From Saturnia japonica (Eukaryota; Arthropoda; Insecta; Lepidoptera; Saturniidae), in the NCBI GenBank assembly GCA_033032175.1, contig CM065323.1, positions 13,826,001 through 13,890,000 on the forward strand: DNA of 64,000 bases, read 5' to 3'. The notes under the pieces are model-generated. The model was not told the origin of the DNA, made no database searches, and was given only the letters and a program-made list of their open reading frames with translations. This document shows, piece by piece, positions 53,455-64,000 of this stretch (positions are counted from its first letter, which is position 1; each line of letters opens with the position of its first letter). The translations under genes were made by a program, and so were the position numbers.

Positions 53455-55205
53455 GGTTAAAATACGTTACGTATGCAGAGGCCTTTAAGCTTAAAAAGTC
53501 CCCAGGTCCTGACAAGATCAGAAACGATGTGCTTAAACTTCTTCCCGATCACCTCATAGCCCTCTTGGATTACATCTTAAATGTAAACATCGCTCACTGC
53601 ATTTCCCCAGCAATCTTGAAAATGTCCACAGTCATAGACATACACAGGCTCGGCAAGAAAGCATCGCTTCATCAGGAAGCGAGGAGGATAGCTATCAGGC
53701 TATCGCCCGATCAGTCTCTTAGATGCATTAGGAAAACTCTATGAGCGGCTCCTTTTGAACCGCATCATGACCCTGGTAAACGATATAAATTTACACCCAC
53801 CTGAGCAGTTCGGATTTCGCGCTCGTCAATCCTGTATACATCAAGTGCAACGCCTCACGCAGCATATAAAAACTAATTTCGCGAAATCTATAAATTCACC
53901 ATACCGTACACTTGCGGTCTTCTTCGAGGTCACCAAGGCCTTCAATAAGATCTGGCACACCGGACCAATCCACAAACTGCACCAGTTACAAGTCTCAGAT
54001 GGATTAGTACACATCATCAACGATTACTTCACTAACCGCACCCTTCGCTACCGAGTGGAAGGTGTATTCTACGAAAACCACCCTATACGCTCAGGTGTCC
54101 CTCAAGGCTCCATTCTGGCGCCTTGTCTTTTCAACCTTTACGCCAGTGACCTACCCAGCCCCCTAAGGTCGAAGTAGGTCTATACGCTGACGATACGGTC
54201 ATCTAAGTCTCAAATAGGGACAGATACCAACTCAGAAACGCCAACCAACGCATCCTTATCATTCTTGGTGAATGGTACCGTAAATCGTGCATAGCCATCA
54301 ACCCCTCTAGGAGCAAAGCGATTTGCTTTGATCCTGGCAAAGAAGATCTCCCCCAGCGTATCGAACCTCCCGAACTCTTTAGTGACAAAATCCCCTGGGA
54401 CACCGAGATTAAATATCTCGGTCTCATCCTCGATAGTAAACTCACCTTTGACTCACATGTGCGTATAGTTCGGAACAGAGCCGTAATGGTTGTGGAGCGC
54501 CTACAACCATTGATATGGTGCGCAAACAAAATGTCCCTGAGACATAAGCTTACACTATACAAAACAAGTGTCCGTCCGATCATGACTACATCATCATCAT
54601 CATCGTTTCAGCCGCAGGACGTCCACTGCTGAACATAGGCCTCCCCCATAGATCTCCAGAGCGACCGATCTTATGCGGCCTGCACCCAACGGCTCCCAGC
54701 GACCTTTCGCACATATTTCTCAATACAACATTAACGTATTGTAGATCCCACAAACCTGATTTTTATGTAAAATAAACGACACCCCTTAGTACGTTCCTCT
54801 CGACATCGTACTTTGACAACGCGTCGAATCACGTGAACCTGTTGGTGAAAGTCGCCGCGACTTACACCCCAGTCCCAGACGCCCAGAAAGCAAAATGCCG
54901 CTCGCGTAACATCTTTACCGATCCCGATGACGAATCGAGTATTCGTACTCGAGTACTACTCGACTATTCATCAACTCCGTAAACAGGCGTGACCACACCC
55001 ACGCCCGCGAAACGCCACGTCCATCCATCCTAGGTCCGTACCCTCGGTGTGGTGCAGTTGAGTCTGGAAGCCGCTCACGCAATACAGGTGACACTGCACT
55101 TGCAATCACTAGCTACCCATATACATCATTACACATTATGTTAATACATACGTGTATACCACACAGTTACATAGGTACCGTAAGAGACCTTGTTTTGCTT
55201 TTTTT
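53455..55205 (+). pseudogene. Jockey-like LINE, copy B: RT to 3' UTR, interrupted
   Basis: 5' truncated at about 53455. AFKLKKSPGPDKIRNDVLK, PPEQFGFRARQSCIHQVQRL, FEVTKAFNKIWHTG and IRSGVPQGSILAPCLFNLY are RT blocks in three frames. GLYADDTVI (near 54178) holds the catalytic pair after a frame change. INPSRSKAICFDPGK and IKYLGLILDSKLTF lead to VRPIMT at 54583, where another repeat is inserted. The element resumes near 54780 with YFDNASNHVN, PVPDAQKAK and NIFTDPDDE. Its 3' UTR (55030-55205, GGTGACACTGCACTTGCAAT, ACTAGCTACCCATATACA) matches copy A at 31.6 kb. About 60 residues around the insertion are missing. Confidence 0.8.
54588..54730 (-). mobile_element. RTE-type LINE 3' end inserted in the Jockey-like element
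   Basis: The plus strand (ATC)n at 54588-54604 becomes the (GAT)n tail of a minus-strand element. The minus strand reads SMGEAYVQQWTSCG then stop, a C-terminal end I associate with RTE reverse transcriptases, and continues leftward as the 3' tail. Only about 140 bp remain. Confidence 0.6.
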
Positions 55206-55278
55206 TATGCTTGTTGTTGCAGACCATTATTGACAATTACTAAATACATATACACATATTCCTTCCTTGTTGCAGGAA

Positions 55279-55280
<2 letters not shown>

Positions 55281-55311
<31 letters not shown>
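55281..55311 (+). repeat. (AT)n microsatellite
   Basis: About 15 uninterrupted AT dinucleotides. Confidence 0.95.
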
Positions 55312-55315
<4 letters not shown>

Positions 55316-55374
55316 TTCAGCTCGAATTCATATGGATAGGGAATTATCAGATCGCGACTAATTTTCAATCGCGG

Positions 55375-55535
55375 CAACAGCCCAAGCCAAGGTCCAGCAC
55401 TTTGGCATCGTTGCGCGCTCGTTTCCCGTTTCCCCAACTGAGTTCCTTAAGCGCTCGCTCCCAAGCCACGGTGAAGCTGTAAAAGTCGTCAGAAGCTCTT
55501 TCTAGAGCTCCTAAGGTTAACAGTATAGTCAGACA
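55375..55535 (+). mobile_element. Poly(A) retroposon copy 4 (diverged)
   Basis: CACGGTGAAGCTGTAAAAG near 55476, then CTCCTAAGGTTAACAGTA and TAGTCAGA, matching the minus-strand copies at 2.04 and 43.1 kb in order, here on the plus strand. A short A-rich end (AGAAAAG) follows. Confidence 0.6.
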
Positions 55536-56619
55536 GAAAAGGGTTTTCTGCAGCGAGAGACGCGACGCAGCACGCAGCGGCTTCACTAACACGCTTCCTA
55601 TAAATCAACACGAGTACTTAATATCCAAACAACCCGATATCAGTCGTTGTACGAGTGAGCAGATAATATGTTATATTGCATCGTTCATATATCAATAACG
55701 CGTTGTGTACATGTAGGTAGGTGGTCAGCGAGGGCGGTGACTCAGGCTTAAGGTAGTTAAGGGGCTCGCTCTCACCACCTTGCGGAACGGTTATATTTTC
55801 AATACCTATTTTTCAAATTTGTTTACATAATAATATATATTTATACATCAATTTGCATGTATGGATTTATATATACGCACAAGTATTATCCTTTCGTCGA
55901 ATAACTTGAAAATAAAGTGGGAAAAAAAGAAATTGTCGTAAGTCGCGTGACAGCAGGCTCCTTCACAATGAATATTTATTGGCAGAACATGATAAATTTA
56001 TATTAACTAGATTATTATAAAATTTATTGCTTATACATTATATTAATCGATAACGATAAAGTGACGTCACGACCGGCGGCGGCGTGTGCTCTCTGCAGCC
56101 GTTGCGTGTATCGCTGCATGTAGCGATGTAGCCGCTGTGAGTCGCTCGACACGCGGTCACAAGTCAACAGGTATTTAATAGATCCATAGTTTCATAAAGT
56201 TACAGGAACCAGGAATGTTACGGATATTATATTTCGGATTTAGATGTATTAAGAGTATTTAATCGGCTACGATTATTATATAGCGGGTATCCGATAATGA
56301 CGATTCATTTCAGTTAAAGATATTAACCAAAAAAAAATTCAAAGAATTCTACAATTTCTACAAATATAGCCCTTGCGATCCGTCGAGGTGTTATTAAGTA
56401 TCGAGATACGGTTCTATTGATGTAATGTAGAAAGTCGAGAATGTTTCAGCTTAAGTATAAGCGTAATGAAGTGAACGCACTCGAAGGCCTTTGAGAGATC
56501 ACGGAACACAACGATTGCATCCTGCGACCTGCGACTGCTCCCAATCTCTAACTATATGACTTAGCCGCGACCATCCAAACCCCTTACACCTTCAAATATT
56601 CAACCAGATACTTAACATA

Positions 56620-56880
56620 ATTACCATCACGCCTGTATTTCGGGAAGGGTTAGGCAGAGGTGTACTAATGTACACACACAGTTCCCCGAGTATGTTTTTA
56701 GGTCCCATGTAATAGGGGGCATGAGCCTATGCCATTAATCGGGTACAAAGTCGAACTCCGAGCTGCTACTGAAAATTTCATAGGAAAAACCCAATAACAC
56801 TTTACTCGACCTGGGATTCGAACCCAGGACCTCGATCACAGCAGTAGCGCTAACGAGGCAGTACTAGGTACTTGAGCATA
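56620..56880 (-). mobile_element. tRNA-derived SINE
   Basis: The minus strand contains GGTTCGAATCC (complement 56824-56814), an exact B box, inside a perfect T-arm stem CTGGG/CCCAG, with an A-box-like GTTAGCGCTACTGC 18 bases upstream. The sequence after it is not a tRNA 3' half but a SINE body running left to about 56620. The cloverleaf is incomplete, so it is not a functional tRNA. Confidence 0.65.
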
Positions 56881-57494
56881 AATATTGGTGTGTAGTTACC
56901 AATATTATTCTACAGCCTGACTGATGTAAACGGGAAATTATTGTCACTTATTTAGAGAAAATTCCTGTTTCTATGCACTTCTGAAATAATAACCAGACTT
57001 GTTGAAATATTGACAATTAAGAAGAGAACTAGTAAATTCCAAAGTGGTCTGTTCCAGTCAGTGACGTAGCTAGCATAGGTGACACCCGGGGCGCCCCTCC
57101 CCCCCCCTCTTAGCTACGCCACTGGTTCCAGTTTCATTGTTTCAAAGTTCTTGTTATTCCATCTCCACACTAATTAATTAAATATTAAATTATTGAATTT
57201 AGATCTGATCAGATCAGTGTAATGAGGTTTTTTAAAAATGATGCGGCACCATCATTCGATCGTTCGATTCATCGGCATTCGATTATGTTATATTTTTTGT
57301 GACTTTCAAAGGTATATTTATGAAATAATTATTAAAAACAAGTAACAAGGTACCTACTTCTAAACTGTTTGAGATAATATTTTTATTATAGTCCGAACTT
57401 GGGTAGTGTGTCGATGATTCACAAATGTGATAGCTGGGACGCTGATGCATGTGTTGTTCTGTGTTCCCACCGCCAACAGTAATACAGGTCTGGC

Positions 57495-57974
57495 ACAGTG
57501 GTACAGTGGTACAATTGCACTGTGGCACAGTTGTACAGTGGCACAATGGCACAGTAGTACAGTGGTACAGTTGCACAGTGGTACAGTAGCACAGTGGCAC
57601 AGTGGTACAGTAGCACAGTGGCACAATAGCACAGTAGTACAGTGGTACAGTTGCACAGTGGTACAGTAGCACAGTGGTACAATGGCACAATGACACAGTG
57701 GTACAGTAGCACAGTGGTACAGTGGCACAATGACACAGTGGTACAGTAGCACAGTGGTACAGTGGCACAATGACACAGTGGTACAGTGGTACAGTGGTAC
57801 AGTAGCACAGTGGCACAGTGGTACAGTAGCACAGTGGCACAATAGCACAGTAGTACAGTGGTACAGTTGCACAGTGGTACAGTAGCACAGTGGTACAATG
57901 GCACAATGACACAGTGGTACAGTAGCACAGTGGTACAGTGGCACAATGACACAGTGGTACAGTGGTACAGTGGC
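57495..57974 (+). repeat. 8-bp minisatellite, 60 copies, with 216-bp higher-order repeat
   Basis: Units are variants of ACAGTGGT, ACAGTAGC, ACAATGGC and ACAGTTGC; the phase never slips across 60 copies (480 bases). A block beginning at 57581 recurs at 57797, a 216-base (27-unit) higher-order period. Since 8 is not a multiple of 3, all three minus-strand frames stay open, giving repetitive Cys/His-Val-Pro-Leu translations that I do not regard as proteins. Confidence 0.95.
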
Positions 57975-58083
57975 ACATTTTTGTCGCACTTAATTTATCC
58001 GATAGCTTCGATTACAAACACAGATAGATACCCATAGCACCTCCGAATTGTACCACAGTTATTTATTTATTTTATTATTTGGG

Positions 58084-58440
58084 TCAGGTTAATCTAGCTA
58101 GTGGTTTAGACCAGTGGTTTTCCCCCGAGAATATCGATTCGATGTCCACAGGTCCCAACCCCGACATATACCAACAAATTTTTCGGACTTCGCGTAAATT
58201 TTTAAATTCAAATTAGTGACAGTATCGGCTGACGGTGAAGAAAACATCGTGAGGAAACCGAAACGCTTGACAAATGTCTTTGCAGTTTCCTACTGTATGT
58301 GGGATAAATATAGGAATGATGGTTTCTTGGTGATTGAAATCACTAATACGTCGTGGGGTTGGCGGTGGTTCCCTCGGGAATAGGAGGCCTTTGCCCAGCT
58401 GCCTAGGAGTGCGATACTAACAGGCTGATATTATTATATT
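58084..58440 (+). mobile_element. LINE 3' UTR fragment
   Basis: GGCTGACGGTGAAGAAAACA, TCGTGAGGAAACCGAAACG and GGAGGCCTTTGCCCAGCTG, ending in AACAGGCTGATATTATTAT, follow the order of a 3' tail I associate with lepidopteran non-LTR elements. No coding part remains. Confidence 0.6.
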
Positions 58441-59058
58441 ATATTTACTATATAGACTACTATATTAATAAAAAAGAGAAAAAATAAATAATGAAATAGC
58501 TAATTAAAAGCCCCGCCCCCCCCCCATCCCCCACACATTAAAATACTTAAATAAATAAATAAACATATTAAATTAGTCAGTATATCATTAAAGGTATAAT
58601 AAAATAAAGTTCGAGTGTCGCTATGTGTCATGCAGGTCTGTTGAGTTACTAAGAGTTTAAACGTGAGTAACGAGTTTGTGAGGCACTGTGCCTTCTAGAA
58701 CGATGTAGCATGAAACCGTCTGCCTGTGATTAGTGTAGTCTTCATTATTTATAAGATGCAATTGACATCAGTTGCCGAGCGCAGTAGTGGCGGTGACGTA
58801 ACAGTGCCGTGGCAGACGCGTGGCGGACGCGTGGAGGCAGTGTGAAGACTGCTGATGGATATTAATATCACGTTATATAATAAAGATAGTAATTTTAAAA
58901 ATATCATTTATCTCTAACTGTTATCACAATCAAGGTGAACCAAAAAAGTAATACAAGTCGCGGGTAAGCGATACTCATAGAGATAAAAGAAAGTTAGAAG
59001 CGCGGTGCGATCAGTTCACGGATCATTTGAGTTTGCGGTAACAAATCAATCTACGGTC

Positions 59059-59106
59059 GACCGTGCGACCGTGCGACCGTGCGACCGTGCGACCGTGCGA
59101 CCGTGC
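59059..59106 (+). repeat. Octamer repeat (GACCGTGC)6
   Basis: Six perfect copies of GACCGTGC. Confidence 0.95.
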
Positions 59107-59525
59107 GTGCGATGTGACGCGGTGTCCGGCGACTATATTGTACCCACTACCTACCTTCTACCTTGTACAACGCGTCAAAGCCAAATAAACGAACGAATGA
59201 AATTCCTTTCGATACGAAAAGTAAAATAATAACAAAAATTGATTACCACCGAATCTTAAACTAGCGATATTTGTAAAAAGTAAATGACACAAAATTAACT
59301 TGATAAATAAAATATACGTAAAGGTGTTTTGATTGTTTTAAACTTAGTATTGTTCATCAAACTCGGGATGAATTAGGGAATATATATTGCTTAATTAAAT
59401 TAACAATTGGTGTATATATTTCAATGACTGTTTTAATTCTTTCTTACAACGGTTTTTGTAACGAACATTTGCTTGTCACTGATTCATTAGCCGGCGCGCG
59501 ACGCGAATATTCTGGTTTCCTCTAT

Positions 59526-59549
59526 GTATATATATATATATATATATAT
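59526..59549 (+). repeat. (TA)n microsatellite
   Basis: About 12 TA dinucleotides. Confidence 0.9.
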
Positions 59550-61502
59550 CTACATATAAATAATACGTGAAGCAAAAACTTTGTACCCCTTTTTAAGCGT
59601 ATTGCGTGCACGGAAGTCTTTGAGATTTGGCATGGTTATAGTTTATATAGAGAAAAAGTGCAGATAGCTAAAATGTATCTATATTATCTGTTACTAATAT
59701 GTTAAATTAAATAAATTAATATTACGAATCCTAAACCGACCAGTGCCATTGAACTTAGACCCTGCAAAATATTAACATTGTCACTCAATTAAAAGTGACA
59801 GCAAGTGACAGCAATATTCACTGTTTAGGTTCATACTGCAAATGTCAAACAGAAAATAGTCTATGATTAAAAAGTCGCTGGTCGAATTTCGATCATTGGG
59901 CGACCTCTAGTACATACATACATATAAATATGTAGGTACTAATTTATTAAGACACGCTACTACATGCATATTATTGTATTTTTATTGAACTTAGCAGAAT
60001 GCATTACGTTAAGGATATCATCTAATCGTTTCAGTTTTAAAGTCAAGGTACGTCGGCTTTACCAGTGTTATTTAGCAGAATTATCTGGTTAATGCTGTAT
60101 TTAGTACTTAATGTTGACTAATTATACTTTTATTTATTGTATTGATATTTATGTATGATGTTGTCATGTGTATGTATTGTATATGTGCAGTATATTGGTG
60201 TTGATATTTTATTTATATATTGTGATATTAAATAGGTTAAACATAATTTCATAAAACCCTTACCTTTTACACCTACCAACATTTATCTCTGCATCACTTA
60301 TTGGTTGACTGGCAGAGAATGCCTTAGGTATTAAGTCCGCCATTGTGTATTTAACGCATAATGTGTAAATAAATAAATAAATACATGAAGAAACCTTGAA
60401 ATAATATAGTGCAAATCAGATTTTATTATTTAAATTTCAATATAATATGATTCTATTTTTTTTTCCATTTCCAATACAAATGGGTGTTCTATTTATTGGT
60501 ATAGATTATTTGAAGTACAAAATGTAAAATATGTTCCTAAAGGCTTTAAAAAAATTAAATGGTTTTTTTTATAAATAATACTAGTTTGTATTTCACGCAT
60601 TTGTAACTCTGCTGATAAGTATTTTTAATTTTACGTTTATTCAGAGGTCTTATTGTCAGAAAGTATTTATGTTATCTATTATATTAAATGTTCCTAAATA
60701 TTTTTCAATTTTTTTTTACAACATGCGTTCAAGTTTTAAATATCATTCTGCAGCCACTATCGGCTCAACGCGTGACATCTATTGCATTAAAAAACAAATT
60801 CGTGGATGAACACAAACGAACAAGTGGACTTTGAGTGCGTTGGACAATTAGGGTCAAATACCTGCGAATGCGTATTTCGCGAATACAGCGAACGTGTATT
60901 GAGTATTTAGAATGAGGTGAGATTGAAGAGAGATGATAGTACGCGAAGCGGCGCGTTTGTGGGGGGGGGAGAGGGAGCTCCCCGATACAATATCAATCGG
61001 AACCGGTTTAATTTTCCGGGTATTAGCGCCGGACGGGATGGGGCGGGCGGTGGGTAGGCTAGCGCGGTCTACTTGACAGCGATAACATGTTTTTATGTAA
61101 TAACAAATGTATGAGGTGTTTCCCCCCCTTCAACCAGGTATAGCGGAGCGGTGGAGCCAGGCCCCTAAACAGCGGAAACTAATGGAAGCTGATTTAAACG
61201 ACAATCTTTAATGTTATTTGAGATGTGGGGTGTTTACCTTTCCACTAATAATATTAAGGAAGGTTATACATTATCAAATCGTAACAAATCTATCACTCAC
61301 TTATCATTAAGATATGCGCGCACTTACTATCGCCGGAACTTCCATTCAGTTCTACATCGGACGACAGCGTTCAAATTACAAAATAATTTATAGCGTCTGA
61401 GAACTAACAACAAAAAATGATTGAACGTTCATAAAAAAATAAAAGTACGTAATACATTGCTTTATGATCATCGTTGGCTGACAGAGTAGCGAGTGTGGGC
61501 GG

Positions 61503-61592
61503 GCGGACAGGGTGGACAGGGCGGACAGGGCGGACAGGACAGACAGGGCGGATAGGGTGGACAAGGCGGACATGGCGGAAAGGGCGGCCAGG
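61503..61592 (+). repeat. 9-bp repeat (GCGGACAGG)10
   Basis: Ten copies, with substitutions (GTGGACAGG, ACAGACAGG, GCGGATAGG, GCGGAAAGG) and no indel. The period is three codons, so frames on both strands stay open; no gene is implied. Confidence 0.9.
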
Positions 61593-61745
61593 CGAGCGGT
61601 TGGGCGACATTCTGATAACAGTTCGTAGGAGCAATGGTTGTAGTTGGTGGTTGAATGTGATTAACTATAAGAGAAGCGAAATTCGTTCAGTGTAATTACG
61701 TTTCACTTTCACCGGTCGCAGTTTCGTTTGCCCACTGGTGGGATT

Positions 61746-61772
61746 GCTGCGGCTGCGGCTGCGGCTGCGGCT
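61746..61772 (+). repeat. Hexamer repeat (GCTGCG)4.5
   Basis: Four perfect GCTGCG units plus GCT. Confidence 0.9.
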
Positions 61773-63447
61773 TTAGTTTCAACTCATTACGTAAAGCACG
61801 TTTTGTTAAATAAAGCAATTTTATTGTTTGAACGAGGACGTGACATGAGCAGTGCGCTCGTAACGCAAATGGAAGTGAAACCGGGTGCTGTCACCGGTCA
61901 CCGTAGACTACTTAGGCGTGCTGTACCGCGGTAGAACGGTACAGTGCTAGGGGAATCACTAGAGGTGACCGGGTTGTCAGGACGCGGCCGCTACTTCAAC
62001 ACCAATCAGTTTATACACAATCAGCAAGCAACAGTTTTACATGCTTGCTCGTGCCTGTTACACGGATAATTTCAATATTGTACTTATATAATTATATCGA
62101 AAAGCCGAGGATCCGGTGCGCTGATGATGATGTTAATGTCACTTTGAAAGATTTCACTTTAGATAAACAGATTGAAAATATTGAAATAATTTAATAACAA
62201 ACTTATCACAGAAATATGAGTAATACAAAACATTAGCACGAGCGATAGGGCGAGGACCCTATCTTGCCGCGATACATTTAAAACTGTATTTTTTCGAACT
62301 GCCTTCGAGTTCGAGGCCTTTGCACCGATACATATTAAATTAATATGAAACGAGTCGTGTAAATTGAGCATCTGGCCAGCGACAACCAAGGGCTAGCGAA
62401 GCGTCTCGCATTTCTAAATTTGGACCGATAATCGTTGTTTTAATATTGATAAATAACCAGTCATTAATCGTTATTTATAAATCAGAATAAAATAATAGAT
62501 TACAATTGATACTTTTTAAAATAAATATTTGATGTTGCATTTTTTACTTATTTAAAAAAAAAGGTAAAAAACATACTAACTCAAAAATGGTTCACTTTTG
62601 CATAAAAAATTAAAGGGGTTAAAATTATCGCAAATAATCACCCCTATCACCCCTCAATGAGAATACGGCGAACTACCAATAACCCTGTACATCTTCAGAA
62701 GCGTTTTAAGTTAATAAAAAGTACTCAATGCACGACAGTTACGTGTCCATTTTATTAGTATTCGAAGTGTCGAGTGGAGTTCAGTATTTTTTAAAGGCAA
62801 GAGTCCCCCCGTCCCTCTCGACGCGCGCTCCTCCCCCGTGCCCGCGTCACGTCTCACTCAGCAGATTAACACTTATTATTATATAAACTACATTTTTATA
62901 GAATAAACTGTGTCTCGCGGCTCCCTTGTATCACACGAACGCTATTTGCATCTCATGATTTTATTTGAAGCGATGTTTTATAATATTGTTAAAGATTTAT
63001 CTATAATTTATATATGCTATTTATTGCAAAATGACATGTTAATATGTATTTACAACAACACTAGTGAGCAGATAATTTATTACTGTATATTATATAACGT
63101 AAGTAGATGCCGCATGAAGTGGGGGGAGGGGGGGTGCACATCTACATACATGTGTCACATAGTTATAATAATATAACATATGTATACACCGTGTACAAAA
63201 CGATTTCATTAAAAATGGCCAAGCCATTTTTCATTAGAAACCCAGACATGCAAAATCATTTCAATTTGACCTACTTGTTATGTAGGTACGTAATACAGCA
63301 CAACATTACAAGGGATGTCAAATAAAATATTGAGTACTTTTTGCAATGATACAATCTAAAGGAAGCGTAACCGTTTCGCGGCCCGAGTTCTCTGAATACA
63401 ATCATATCAGTATCAGTAATAATGTATGTTGTGTTGTGTTGTTACAG

Positions 63448-63515
63448 GCAGAGGGCGCGACTACCACTCGCAGCACGAGGAGGAGCACGACGAGCACGGC
63501 AAGAAAGCTTACGAG
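63448..63515 (+). CDS. Internal exon of the host gene, His/Glu-rich
   Basis: Acceptor GTTACAG|GCAGAG and donor GAG|GTACTC define a 68-base exon. Joined in phase 1 to the exon ending at 51426, it reads GRGRDYHSQHEEEHDEHGKK then AYE, ending in phase 0. This DYH-x-HEEEH-x2-HGKK-x-Y style is typical of insect secreted proteins with His/Glu/Gly/Lys repeats, so more such exons probably follow beyond the window. The match in phase and composition supports the link; transcript evidence is not available here. Confidence 0.65.
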
Positions 63516-64000
63516 GTACTCACACACACACACACACACTAGCATGCACACATAAACACACGCTATTAACGTGTATACATTGAGCAGATTGGAATCACTG
63601 ACTCGGTTTATTTACTAACCAGTCGTGGTATCAGCTCAAATGGTGTTCGCTCTCGGCTGTCGTCAGCTATTACAAACGTAGACATACTATACTACAATAT
63701 TATAAATTGTTGCTTCGGTAACATCCTCCACTGCGTATACTGTATGGATAAGCACGTCGTTGCGTCGCCAAAGAGTTCCTGAGGACCAACTCTCTACTCG
63801 TTCTGTACGTACTTTACACCGCGCCTACATATATTATAATAATTGTGAAACTATAGCATAAGATTAGCATCTTGCATACAACATAAGCACATGTTAGTCC
63901 AAATCAAACTCCAATATATAATTTAATATAGTTTATTGGATATAGTGCCTTAAAGAAACGTCATAAATGTTGTAAATCTACGTAACTGTAAGGAAAACAT
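63516..64000 (+). other. Start of the next intron
   Basis: Begins GTACTCACACAC with a (CA)n run to about 63540. No further exon is visible to the window end. Confidence 0.5.

Larger units (their letters stand above)
51427..63447 (+). other. 12.0-kb intron of the host gene, filled with repeats
   Basis: Bounded by GTGAGT at the donor and TTGTTACAG at the acceptor. It contains LINE, Harbinger-like, SINE and satellite remnants listed separately. Stretches 51.80-52.04, 52.13-52.97, 55.54-56.62, 56.88-57.49, 58.45-59.05, 59.11-61.50 and 61.78-63.44 kb show no genes I can support. GTGACGTCACGAC at about 56063 and a C-rich patch at 52560-52620 are noted only as composition. Confidence 0.65.

Noticed and set aside
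56800..56880. Possible tRNA gene on the minus strand
   Set aside because: B box and T-arm are good, but there is no acceptor-stem pairing and the sequence runs into a SINE body.
57283..57989. Minus-strand open frames of 185-231 codons rich in Cys, His, Val, Pro
   Set aside because: They are readings of the octamer satellite in all three frames and reflect its period, not coding selection.
61404..61695. Open frames on both strands across the GCGGACAGG array
   Set aside because: A nonamer repeat keeps frames open by itself; no domain, start context or splice support.

Overview
The window is AT-rich nuclear DNA from an insect, most likely a moth or butterfly. The evidence is the mix of mobile elements (Pao/BEL, Ty1/Copia, several Jockey/CR1-like non-LTR elements, mariner, hAT, Merlin, Helitron-like ends whose closing sequences resemble repeats I associate with Lepidoptera), an arthropod-type TATA plus initiator core promoter, and short host exons split by very long introns. 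Nothing looks prokaryotic. A run of 100 Ns at 34836-34935 marks a scaffold gap. Layout: 1-20.7 kb is a graveyard of transposons. In order it holds a SAP-domain gag fragment (minus) with a putative LTR, a 45-bp minisatellite, a Pao/BEL gag-protease relic (minus), two decayed mariner-like elements, one of which contains an inserted 3-kb non-LTR element, a nearly full-length Copia element carrying a foreign 322-bp insertion, the ORF1 of another non-LTR element, and a minus-strand LINE. 20.7-32.3 kb holds a Merlin-type transposase relic with a probable intron, a hAT element with terminal inverted repeats and an almost intact transposase broken only by a solo LTR, Helitron-like copies and the 3' end of another LINE. 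35.7-35.9 kb holds what looks like the first coding exon of a small secreted host protein on the minus strand, with TATA box, signal peptide and splice donor. 36.4-49 kb is intergenic, with LINE, mariner and Helitron-like remnants and many simple repeats. 49.7 kb starts a second host gene on the plus strand: TATA box, initiator, a four-codon upstream ORF and a 513-codon first coding exon for a secreted acidic protein. That exon splices in a matching phase to a His/Glu-rich exon at 63.4 kb, across a 12-kb intron packed with repeats, including a 60-copy octamer minisatellite. How it fits together: the only strong host genes are the two secreted-protein genes, transcribed away from each other about 14 kb apart. 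Nearly everything else is transposon sequence in various states of decay, often nested. I found no new multi-gene system. The best leads are the hAT copy interrupted by a solo LTR, the intron-bearing Merlin relic, the unclassified insertion in Copia, a dispersed poly(A) retroposon family, and the octamer satellite with higher-order structure.
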